Source: Cesiribacteraceae bacterium YIM B00369
Lineage (GTDB): Bacteria > Bacteroidota > Bacteroidia > Cytophagales > Cyclobacteriaceae
Assembly: GCA_017948555.1 (NCBI GenBank)
Contig: JAFMYY010000001.1
Span: 186,001-250,000, forward strand
Direction of reading: 5' to 3'
DNA length: 64,000 bases
Shown: positions 36,503 through 44,669 of the stretch, piece after piece
Layout: every line of letters starts with the position of its first letter
Numbering within the stretch: position 1 is the first letter of the stretch
Position numbers and translations under genes: made by a program
The notes under the pieces: model-generated
Databases searched by the model: none
What the model was told of the DNA's origin: nothing
The model's input: only the letters and a program-made list of their open reading frames with translations

Positions 36503-37405
36503 ATGATAAGGATAGAAAAAGAAAGAATATTTTATACAGATTCAGAAATTGATGAAGAACCTCAGGAAATTTACCCCTCGGACCTTGCCTCTTATTTGGG
36601 CGATACTGTTGAATTAGGCGATTTTGTTACTTTTTACAGGATATTTGATCTTATTGTTGATAATAAGCATTTGTTTAACACCATTTTTGCCAGGGACCTC
36701 GGGCAGCATACTATAGAGGAATACCTGGAAGAATACCACCGGCCAGCCTCCCATTCCGGTGGCAGCTACGACCTGGAGGTTCATACTGTTTGCCAGGCAC
36801 ACAATTTTCCTGAATATCCGGAACTGGAATATTATGTATCTTTTCATGGCATAGGCGTACTGGATAACGATACCGGGGCAACAGGTCCATACCCTATTTC
36901 CCTGATGTTTACTTCACTCAATGAGCTGAAGAATAAATACATCAGGATCAATAATACTGTACAGATTTTTACCTTTACTGTTGATGGTAATGTGGAACGC
37001 AGCGAAACCTACAACAGTGAAATTAAGCTGTTCGATTTCTTTGCGGCCATTCTTAATGAGATCAGTTTTTTTGGAGACCCTGAGCACAGAGATGAGGTTT
37101 CGGAAGAAATTGCAGAAAGAACGAATGCTTTAGAGCATGAGGAGGAGGAGGATTTATCCTTGGAGGAAGCAGAGGATGACTGGAGTATTCAGCAGAAAGA
37201 TGCTGAAGAGGAGGAAGAGCGTGCACGGCTGGAGGAGCTTCAGGAGCAGGTGTCCTCAGGTTATATTCACGATTTTATTGAGTCTTCCTTCAGGGAGACC
37301 GTTGAAAAACTGGAGATGCTGGAAAAAGACCTGGTAACTCTGGAGCGTTATGAAGATGCACGGCTGGTAAGAGCAAAAATTGATAAGCTGAACAGCGTTG
37401 CTTAG
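36503..37405 (+). CDS. UVR-motif-ending hypothetical protein, 300 aa
   Basis: This protein starts at the ATG at 36503 (MIRIEKERIFYTDSEIDEEP); an upstream TTG at 36470 gives an unlikely extension. The N-terminal two-thirds is an acidic alpha/beta domain of unknown family. Then comes a very acidic, probably coiled-coil stretch (EEEEDLSLEEAEDD), and the C-terminus LVTLERYEDARLVRAKIDKL resembles a UvrB/UvrC-type UVR motif, used for protein-protein contact. There is no signal peptide. It stands alone and its function is unknown. Confidence 0.7.
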   Translation: MIRIEKERIFYTDSEIDEEPQEIYPSDLASYLGDTVELGDFVTFYRIFDLIVDNKHLFNTIFARDLGQHTIEEYLEEYHRPASHSGGSYDLEVHTVCQAHNFPEYPELEYYVSFHGIGVLDNDTGATGPYPISLMFTSLNELKNKYIRINNTVQIFTFTVDGNVERSETYNSEIKLFDFFAAILNEISFFGDPEHRDEVSEEIAERTNALEHEEEEDLSLEEAEDDWSIQQKDAEEEEERARLEELQEQVSSGYIHDFIESSFRETVEKLEMLEKDLVTLERYEDARLVRAKIDKLNSVA

Positions 37406-37505
37406 TCTTTCTTTTTAGTTTTAATATCCTTTTGAAGAACTATTAAATATTTTTGGTTCAGAGCTTGTTCAAACAGGTTCTTAGCCCAAACAGAAAATCC
37501 TGATC

Positions 37506-38792
37506 ATGAAGAACCTTTTCAGCCTCTTGCTGGTAATTTTTACGCTTACTGCCCATGCGCAGACAAAATCAGTTAAAAAGTCGCAGCCCCTGCGGGAGGG
37601 GAAGCCGGAGAGTGTGGGGCTCTCGCCTGAACGCCTGGACAGAATTGATGCCATGCTGCAAAATGCAGTGGCAGAGGGGGAGGTTCCCGGTGCAGTGGCC
37701 TTAATAGCCCGGAACGGGAGGATTGTATTCCATAAAGCTTACGGCATGGCCGATAATGCAACGGGACGAACTTTGAAAAAGGATGATATTTTCCGGATAG
37801 CCTCCCAGACTAAAGCCATTACCTCCACGGCCGTAATGATGCTGTGGGAGGAAGGGAAGTTCCGGCTGGATGATCCAATTTCTAAATATATTCCTGAGTT
37901 TAAAAATCCGCAGGTGCTGAAGAATTTCCGTTACGGAGATACCACCTATACCACTGAGCCGGCAGGCAGGGAAATTACCATCCGCCACCTGCTTACCCAC
38001 ACTTCCGGCCTTGGGTACGGCATGATTGACGGGGATGAGCGCTTTAAAATGATTTACGGGAAAGCCGGAGTAACGGATCTTTTTACCACTGAGGATATCT
38101 CCATCGGGGAAAGTGTGAAAAAGCTGGCGAAGCTGCCCCTCCACCACAAGCCCGGAGAAAAGTATACCTACAGCGAGGGGCTTGATGTGCTGGGCTATTT
38201 TGTGGAGGTGGTTTCAGGTATGCCCTTCGATGAGTTTTTGCAGAAGCGCCTGTTCGATCCACTGGGCATGAAGGATACTTATTTTTACCTGCCTTCCGAA
38301 AAAGCAGACCGCCTGGTGAGTGTGCAGCAGAAAATAGATGGCGAATGGAAGCCCTGGCCGGTTACCTTTTACGACCCGGCCTATCCGGTTAAAGGAGCCA
38401 GGCGCTTTTTTTCCGGTGGCGCAGGCCTTTCCAGTACGGCTAAAGACTATGCCACCTTTTTGCAGATGTACCTTAACGGAGGGGAGCTTAACGGAACCCG
38501 CATTTTGAGCCGGACCACCATTGAATCCATGATGAGCAACCAGGTGGAAGAACTGCTGGGCGATGAAGAGCAGTATGGTCTGGCTTTCGGCCTCCTGACA
38601 AAGCAGGGGCAGGGCAGGGGAGGCAGGGGGAGTGAAGGAACTTTCCGCTGGGGAGGGTATTTCAATACCCAGTATTTTGCTGATCCGAAGGAAAATATCA
38701 TCGGCATTATTATGAAACAAACCCAGGGGCCTGTTCCGGATAATACCGGCTGGAGATTCCCTCTCCTGGTTGGCCAGGCAGTGGATGATTAA
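37506..38792 (+). CDS. Beta-lactamase-fold serine hydrolase
   Basis: This 428-residue exported enzyme of the class C beta-lactamase/esterase family has a signal peptide (cut near AHAQTK). The active-site SxxK is Ser100-Gln-Thr-Lys103 (IASQTKAI). The second motif YSE is in TYSEGLDVLG, where the family often has YSN, and the third conserved region is FRWGGYFNT. It may cleave esters or D-amino peptides in the periplasm. The physiological role is unknown. It is not adjacent to peptidoglycan genes. Confidence 0.92.
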   Translation: MKNLFSLLLVIFTLTAHAQTKSVKKSQPLREGKPESVGLSPERLDRIDAMLQNAVAEGEVPGAVALIARNGRIVFHKAYGMADNATGRTLKKDDIFRIASQTKAITSTAVMMLWEEGKFRLDDPISKYIPEFKNPQVLKNFRYGDTTYTTEPAGREITIRHLLTHTSGLGYGMIDGDERFKMIYGKAGVTDLFTTEDISIGESVKKLAKLPLHHKPGEKYTYSEGLDVLGYFVEVVSGMPFDEFLQKRLFDPLGMKDTYFYLPSEKADRLVSVQQKIDGEWKPWPVTFYDPAYPVKGARRFFSGGAGLSSTAKDYATFLQMYLNGGELNGTRILSRTTIESMMSNQVEELLGDEEQYGLAFGLLTKQGQGRGGRGSEGTFRWGGYFNTQYFADPKENIIGIIMKQTQGPVPDNTGWRFPLLVGQAVDD

Positions 38793-38931
38793 GGAGTTTT
38801 TCTGCCGCCTTAAAGAGAACAGTAAAAGGGGAGGTAAAGCAGAAAATGGCAAAGCTTAAGGTGCTTTAAGCAGGGGTTAAAATAATTTACAGGTTTAAAG
38901 ATATTCCTGGCGTAATGTAAATTTTTTATTG

Positions 38932-39001
38932 TAAATTTCAGGAAACAAATGAACCTATATGCCTGCGAAAATGTAACAGGTGTATAAAATAACACAATAT
39001 C
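38932..39001 (+). promoter_or_regulatory. Leader of cspA-like gene 3
   Basis: A TTTATTGTAAATTTC promoter-like block (near 38926-38940) is followed by GAACCTATATGCCTGC and AAAATGTAACAGGT before ACACAATATC and the start codon. The blocks correspond to the leaders of copies 1 and 2. Confidence 0.6.
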
Positions 39002-39193
39002 ATGAATAAAGGAACAGTAAAATTTTTTAATGATACGAAAGGATTCGGATTTATTAAAGATGACAATTCAGACAAAGAATACTTTGTACACGTATCAGGT
39101 TTAATCAATGAGATCAGGGAAAATGACGAAGTAACGTTTGACCTTGAAGAAGGAAGAAAAGGACTAAATGCAGTAAATGTTGAGCTTGCTTAA
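39002..39193 (+). CDS. CspA-like cold-shock protein, copy 3
   Basis: This 63-residue cold-shock domain has MNKGTVKFFND, RNP1 KGFGFIKD and RNP2 EYFVHVSGL. It differs from copy 1 at a few positions (including Thr12, Asp-Asn-Ser for Glu-Thr-Ser near 21, Ile35 and Glu37, and Glu61). The leader and terminator have the same design as those of the other copies. It is more diverged than copy 2, so it is the older duplicate. Confidence 0.93.
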   Translation: MNKGTVKFFNDTKGFGFIKDDNSDKEYFVHVSGLINEIRENDEVTFDLEEGRKGLNAVNVELA

Positions 39194-39215
39194 TATATAG
39201 TGTAAAAAAATCTTT

Positions 39216-39257
39216 AAGAGGCTGTTATCCGGGAAACCGGAAGCAGCCTCTTTTTTT
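39216..39257 (+). terminator. Intrinsic terminator of cspA-like gene 3
   Basis: Stem AGAGGCTG (39217-39224) with CAGCCTCT (39244-39251), followed by seven T's, 23 nt after the stop. Confidence 0.93.
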
Positions 39258-39386
39258 GTCCATCAGCAATCCGCGCCTGAAAAAAAATCCCTGCCGGGTA
39301 TATGGATGCTGTTATTTTCCTGTGTACATGCTTATATACGGAGCATACTCTCAGCTATTAAGGTAGCTGCAGAGTCCCGGAAACTA

Positions 39387-40940
39387 TCAGTTGCCCGGAG
39401 TCAGCAGCGAATTAAAGTACAGCTTAAACTCCGTTCCTTTATTTGGCCTGCTGTGGACCTTTATTTTTCCTTCGTTATTCTCCATTGTTCTTTTTACAAT
39501 ATATAAGCCAATTCCTGTTCCTTCCACATGGCTGTGGAAGCGCCTGAACATGGTAAAAAGCTTTGCCTCCTGTGCTTTTGTAAGGCCAAGGCCATTATCC
39601 TTTATGCTTAACACCGTCTTTTTACCTTCCTTAAAGGATTTAATCTCTATTAGAGGAAGCCGGTCGGGGGAGCGGTATTTAATGGCATTGCTCAGGAGGT
39701 TATACATAATACTTCTCAGGCTTGCTTTGGCAAAACGTAATTCCTTTACCTCAAAAGCTTCCCTGATCTCTGCCCCGGTGCTTGCAATATCGGAGGCTAA
39801 ATCTTCCTGAACATCGGCTAATATTTCCCGGAATGGAACCGTTTCAACTTTTGCATCCAGGTTTTTTTGTGTTTTGGTAATTTCCACGAGGCTTTCGATG
39901 GTGGTATTCAGTTTCATGATTGAATTTCCCATCAGCTGTAATATCTTCCTTTCCGGCTCATCAAGCTTAGCACTGATTTTACTTTCCATAAGGGAAAGGA
40001 GTCCTTCCAGGTTTGCAATAGGGGCTTTAAGGTCGTGCGATGCAGTATAAACAAAATTATCGAGATCCGTATTGATCCTGTGCAACTCAAGATTCTTCTT
40101 CATAAGCACATCATTCCGGACTTTTTCCGATAAGTCCCGGGTAATTTTAGTGAAGCCGAGATGCTTGTTTTCCTTATTATAAACAGGGGTAATAACCACA
40201 TTTGCCCAAAACAAAGTACCGTTTTTCCTGACTCTCCATCCTTCATCCTCAAACCTTCCTTTTTCCAGTGCCTGCCTGAGTTCAAACTGGGGGTACTGGG
40301 CTGCCATAGATTCCGGTGGATAAAAATTTGAAAAGTGCTGGCCGATAATCTCCTCCGCTTCGTAACCTTTCAGTCTTTTGGCGCCTTCATTCCAGCTGCC
40401 AATGTTGCCCTCAGGGGTTAAAAAGAAAATAGCATAGTCTTTAACCCCGGCAATTAAAAGGCGCGAACGTTCCTCACTTTCTTTCAGCTCTTCGTTTGCT
40501 TTGATGAGTTTGTCTTCCAGGTTTTTCCGTTCTGTCAGGTCGCGGGTAACTTTAGAAAAGCCAATCAGCTTTTTGTTCTGATCATACATGGCTGAAATTA
40601 CCACGTTTGCCCAGAAATAAGTACCGTCCTTTTTTACCCTCCAGTCTGTTTCCTCAAAAGTACCTTCTTCAGACGCTAATATCAATATATTTGCAGGGTG
40701 GTTCCTGCCAAGGGCATCCTCTGTATAAAAGATGGAAAAATGCCTGTGAAGGATTTCATCCTTTGTATATCCTTTTATTTTTTCGGCACCGGAATTCCAG
40801 GTCATGATGTACCCCTGTGGGTCCAGCATAAAAATGGCATAATCCTTTACACTATCTATCAGTAAGTTATACCTCGCTTCGCTGTCTTCAAGAAGTTGCT
40901 CAGGGAAGGCCTTCTTTTTGCTGTTGGATAACTCTTCCAT
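39387..40940 (-). CDS. PAS-domain sensor histidine kinase
   Basis: This 517-residue cytoplasmic-type kinase has no clear transmembrane helix. It has two PAS domains with PAC (residues about 20-130 and 150-270; for example YIMTWNSGAEKIKGYTKDEI and NIGSWNEGAKRLKGYEAEEI), a HisKA domain with the phosphoacceptor His in YTASHDLKAPIANL (about residue 305), and a HATPase_c domain with N box NLLSNAIKYRSP and G boxes IKDNGLGLTKAQE and GTGIGLYIVKRT. The phosphate acceptor is not encoded next to it. The two PAS domains probably sense redox or small ligands. Confidence 0.95.
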   Translation of the reverse strand: MEELSNSKKKAFPEQLLEDSEARYNLLIDSVKDYAIFMLDPQGYIMTWNSGAEKIKGYTKDEILHRHFSIFYTEDALGRNHPANILILASEEGTFEETDWRVKKDGTYFWANVVISAMYDQNKKLIGFSKVTRDLTERKNLEDKLIKANEELKESEERSRLLIAGVKDYAIFFLTPEGNIGSWNEGAKRLKGYEAEEIIGQHFSNFYPPESMAAQYPQFELRQALEKGRFEDEGWRVRKNGTLFWANVVITPVYNKENKHLGFTKITRDLSEKVRNDVLMKKNLELHRINTDLDNFVYTASHDLKAPIANLEGLLSLMESKISAKLDEPERKILQLMGNSIMKLNTTIESLVEITKTQKNLDAKVETVPFREILADVQEDLASDIASTGAEIREAFEVKELRFAKASLRSIMYNLLSNAIKYRSPDRLPLIEIKSFKEGKKTVLSIKDNGLGLTKAQEAKLFTMFRRFHSHVEGTGIGLYIVKRTMENNEGKIKVHSRPNKGTEFKLYFNSLLTPGN

Positions 40941-41282
40941 TACAAAATATTTTCGTTTGCTTCAGCCGGTCTTCCGGAAAAAAAAACTCCGGTTAAAAGC
41001 AGTTTATATGGTTGTAATATATAAAAACGAATTCAGAACTATAAACTGCATGTATTAAATTAGAAAAGTCTTTGCTTGTTTAGTTCCGGGAGAAAAAAAA
41101 TAATCATTATCCCAAATATTAGTACGTACTGGTTTATTGAATGCGGAAAACCATTAAGCGGGCGGGAATTGCTTATGTGAGGCGGCGGCCTTCTTCCTGA
41201 AAATTGTACTGAATTTTTTAATGGAGGGTTGGCCTGCACCCCTTCTCCTTAATGCCGGGATGCAGGTCAGGTAAAAGCAGGT
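40941..41282. other. Intergenic region, no gene seen
   Basis: 342 nt between the histidine kinase (minus) and the second receptor (minus). It contains the small palindrome AGTACGTACT at 41121-41130 and no recognisable gene. The histidine-kinase promoter should lie here. Confidence 0.4.
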
Positions 41283-44021
41283 TTAATTATGCAATTCCTC
41301 AAAATCACTCATACTGGTTCCTTTACTGAAGTGGCGGAGATTATAAGTAAACGACAACATGAAATAGCGCTGCAGTACATTTGACCGGGAGTCCTCCACA
41401 TATAACTCTGTTACATTACGCCGTACATTATTATTTTGCTTCAGCAGGTCGTATACACTCAAACTTAATTCACCTCTGTCGTTGGGAAGGAATTTCTTAC
41501 CCAGGCTCATATTCAGCAGCAGGAAACTATTATCAAAGCTTTCTGCAAGACCGGAATTCAGCTGATGATTGAGGTTCGTCCGGAAAACAAAGCCCTCACG
41601 GACTATCCAGTTAAAGTTTAAGCGGGAGGACTGGTTGAAATAGTTGTTATTTAAAACAGGGCGTAAGGAATTGTCTACCACATTATAGGAGGACCTGGTG
41701 GAAATATTGAAGTCCACTCTGTCGCTGATGTTGCTGCTTAATCCTAAGCCCAGCCTGTAATTGGCGGAGTTAACAAAATTTATTTCATTATTGATCATGC
41801 CCGGCCTGTGAGTGTAATTAACAGAACCATTTACATTAACATTGGATTTTATTAATTCAACCGGCTGTCCGTAGCTTACGTAGGAGCGGAAATCCCGGTA
41901 ACCGTCCAGGTTAACAGGCATGGATAATTGTGAACCACGTTCCAACACTACTCCCTGGCTGAGTACGATGGGATTCTCTGCTATAGTTACCCCATTGGTA
42001 ATAGTATTTTCCCGGATAGTGGAGGCAAGGTACACAAAAAGCGACCGCTCTGTTTCAGGGTTATTGGACCTGTACCTGAACTTCAGGCGGTTGCTGAATG
42101 TCTGGTCGAGATTTGGGTTTCCTGTTCTCAGGTGCAGCGGGTTTGAATTATCAATAACTGCCTGCAGCTGACCTATTGAGGGGGCATTGGTCCAGGTGTC
42201 GTAATCAAATTCGAGATTTTTAGATTCAGAAAATTTATAATCAAACCTTACTGTTGGAAGCAGGCTGCTGAAACTGCGTTCCAGACCAAAGGGTAATGGA
42301 AAGCTCTGGTCATTTTTAAGCCGGGCATGCTGATATTCCGCTTCCACCTGGATCCTTATTTTTTTAACAGCATATTGATATCCGATTTCCGCTTCCTGTG
42401 CAAAATATCCGCTTTTAAAAGTATTGCTTAATGCAGTATCCAGCAGGCTGTAGTGAGTCATATCTTCTTCATTGCCGAAAATATTATAGGTGAGTTTGTC
42501 AGATTCCTGAAGTTTGTTGCCAACCTCATACTCAAATTCAATCATCCCGTTTTTTCCGACAGGCTCCGTATAGGAGAAATCCGTTTCCCAGGACCAGGCG
42601 TTCCTGTCCCTTGTAGTATGCTGGTTTATTGTTTCGGTCCGCCCTTCTGCTCTGTGGAAAATGTTTTGGGCTAAGCGTCTGGAGTTATCTTCATTGGTAT
42701 AGTAGCCTGTGTGCAGCCCCATGGTAAAGGTTCGTCCCTTTTTTCTGAACTTGTGGCTGTAGTGCATCCGGTTATTAAAGTCATAGTCCAGGTTGTTGGA
42801 TGTAAAAGTATTTTCCGTCTGATTCAGGGGGCCATTATCTGTTACTGTACGTCCGGTAAAAAAGGAGTTATTGTCGTCATGATTGAGGGTAATTCGGGGG
42901 CGGATGAGTATTCTGTTACTGGAGTCGATATTATAGTCAAAACGCATATTGAACCTGTGGTCCATATTTATTCTGGTGTTATAACTGTCCTCCGTATAAA
43001 CCTGAGCTGAATCAGAAAGTACATAATCTCTTACCAGTGAAGCATTGCCTTCATTTTCTCTGTGGCTGAATAAATAGCTTCCGCTTATTTCTATTTTTTC
43101 CCCCCAGTCATCACTGTAATTAATACCGAGGCTGTTGGTGTTAATAATTCCGTTCTGGGTTCTGCTTTCCCCCTGGCTGTTGGGATCTGCCGAATAGTCA
43201 AGAGCATTAATATTATTGCTTAATCCGGTAACTGTAATTCTTCTGTCTTCATTAAAAAAGTTAACACTGGCGCCCAGCAGAAAGCGGTCATCTGATCCGT
43301 AGCCTGCAGTAAACCTGCCAAACTGACCTTTTCTGCGGTTTTTCTTAGTAACAATATTGATAGTTTTTATCCGCTCGCCATCATCAAATCCGCTAAGCTC
43401 AGCTTTGTCGCTCTTTTTGTCAAACACCTGAATGCTGGCCACCACTTCTGCCGGCAGGCTTTGTAAAGCGGTTTCCACATCATTTCCAAAAAAGGGCTTT
43501 CCATCTATCAAAATCTGCTGAACCTCTTCGCCCTGGGCCTGAATTTTTCCATCCACCATTTCAATGCCCGGCATTTTTTCCACCAGGTTTTGGGTGTTTG
43601 CATCCTTTAAGGTTTTAAAAGCAGCTGCATTAAACTGTGTGGTATCGCCTTTCTGTATTCCGGCGGCTATTTTTCCTGTTATCACAACCTCCTCCAGCCG
43701 TTTGGTGTCCTCCTGAATTTCTAATGCGCCGAGCTGCATATCCTCCTGAATATCAATGGCTTTTCTCAGTGTTTTAAAGCCAATAAACTGAACTTTAAGT
43801 AAATATTTACCTGCTTTTACACTCAAGTCAAACTTACCGTTAAAGTCAGTTACGGCTCCGGTAACAGTGGTGGAATCGGCAGGGTTTTCCAGAATTACTG
43901 CGGCACCCGGGAAAGTGCTTTTGTCGGCTGCACTTTGCACTGTTCCTGAAACAGAAAAACTTTGGGCATTAGCCTGATAAATAATGAGGAAAAGGAAAAG
44001 AGAAAGAAGGGTATACTTCAT
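41283..44021 (-). CDS. TonB-dependent receptor-like outer-membrane protein (large)
   Basis: The start is taken at the ATG at 44021, giving signal peptide MKYTLLSLFLFLIIYQANAQ and 912 residues; the open frame reaches 44255 but that extension is not family-like. Residues about 21-105 are a carboxypeptidase-regulatory-like domain (FSVSGTVQSAADKSTFPGAA). The plug and long beta barrel follow. It is the same superfamily as the protein at 32251, but larger. The ligand is unknown. Two adjacent inverted repeats lie about 200 nt upstream (44219-44257) and could be operator sites. Confidence 0.9.
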   Translation of the reverse strand: MKYTLLSLFLFLIIYQANAQSFSVSGTVQSAADKSTFPGAAVILENPADSTTVTGAVTDFNGKFDLSVKAGKYLLKVQFIGFKTLRKAIDIQEDMQLGALEIQEDTKRLEEVVITGKIAAGIQKGDTTQFNAAAFKTLKDANTQNLVEKMPGIEMVDGKIQAQGEEVQQILIDGKPFFGNDVETALQSLPAEVVASIQVFDKKSDKAELSGFDDGERIKTINIVTKKNRRKGQFGRFTAGYGSDDRFLLGASVNFFNEDRRITVTGLSNNINALDYSADPNSQGESRTQNGIINTNSLGINYSDDWGEKIEISGSYLFSHRENEGNASLVRDYVLSDSAQVYTEDSYNTRINMDHRFNMRFDYNIDSSNRILIRPRITLNHDDNNSFFTGRTVTDNGPLNQTENTFTSNNLDYDFNNRMHYSHKFRKKGRTFTMGLHTGYYTNEDNSRRLAQNIFHRAEGRTETINQHTTRDRNAWSWETDFSYTEPVGKNGMIEFEYEVGNKLQESDKLTYNIFGNEEDMTHYSLLDTALSNTFKSGYFAQEAEIGYQYAVKKIRIQVEAEYQHARLKNDQSFPLPFGLERSFSSLLPTVRFDYKFSESKNLEFDYDTWTNAPSIGQLQAVIDNSNPLHLRTGNPNLDQTFSNRLKFRYRSNNPETERSLFVYLASTIRENTITNGVTIAENPIVLSQGVVLERGSQLSMPVNLDGYRDFRSYVSYGQPVELIKSNVNVNGSVNYTHRPGMINNEINFVNSANYRLGLGLSSNISDRVDFNISTRSSYNVVDNSLRPVLNNNYFNQSSRLNFNWIVREGFVFRTNLNHQLNSGLAESFDNSFLLLNMSLGKKFLPNDRGELSLSVYDLLKQNNNVRRNVTELYVEDSRSNVLQRYFMLSFTYNLRHFSKGTSMSDFEELHN

Positions 44022-44669
44022 GAGGTTAAAATTATGCTTTAGCAGGCTCAGCTGTTTGCAGCAGGCAAGGATGCTGAATTTCGATAAATAGCTATAAAAA
44101 TTGGTTTTGCCGGAGATCACCTCAACAGGTGAGAAAAAAATAAGACTCAATAAATTTCCGGAGGCTGAACAGGACAGAAATAAATTCGCCTTTTGTTTAG
44201 CCGGTTTTACGGAAGCAACTGTGGAATGTTCCACAGATGTGTGGAATTTTTCCACACTGCAAATAACTGAATAAAAAGCCGGGATGGCAAATGATAGGGT
44301 ATAAAAGTGAGGAATTTACGACGTTAAATCCATGAATATCATTATTCTCTGGTTAAAAAAGGATAGAAGGCGAAAAATGTATTCAATTATATGATGTTGA
44401 AACCGGAAAAATCCGGAAGTGCCTGAAGCCTTTGCATTTTCAGGACAGGTCTGAAATTCTACGGAAGCTGTATAATAATATGCAAAACTTACACCGGATT
44501 TTAGATTGGCAATACAGCCTGAAAACCGGCTGTAAATGACACAACCTTGGATCAGGCAATATATGTAAGTCATCACATAAAGCAACTGATGTCCGGCGAT
44601 TGTTTTTTTAGCTTAAAGGCTTTCTGTAAATTCTGAAAAACAGGAAGGGAAGAATGCGATGAGGTTATT
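44022..44669. other. Upstream region of the large receptor, no gene seen
   Basis: 648 nt between the two neighbouring minus-strand genes. It holds the two palindromes at 44219-44257. The 89-residue frame at 44316-44585 has an irregular composition and no recognisable family and is not supported as a gene. Confidence 0.45.
44219..44257. promoter_or_regulatory. Two adjacent inverted repeats upstream of the receptor gene
   Basis: Site 1 is CTGTGGAATGTTCCACAG (44219-44236), a perfect palindrome. Site 2 is GTGTGGAATTTTTCCACAC (44239-44257), which shares the GTGGAA/TTCCAC arms but has a 3-nt spacer. Centres are about 20.5 nt apart, roughly two helical turns, so two dimers could bind the same face of the DNA. 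Position about 200 nt upstream of the start codon suits an operator or an activator site. Confidence 0.6.

Noticed and set aside
41121-41130. AGTACGTACT palindrome
   Set aside because: Only 10 bp, single copy, expected by chance.
44219-44257. TTTTCCACA as a DnaA box and the region as a replication origin
   Set aside because: One site fits TTWTNCACA, but there is no box cluster, AT-rich unwinding element or dnaA/dnaN nearby; the symmetric palindromes fit an operator better.
44316-44585. 89-residue minus-strand frame upstream of the receptor
   Set aside because: Cysteine- and Tyr-rich irregular composition, no family and no supporting start context.
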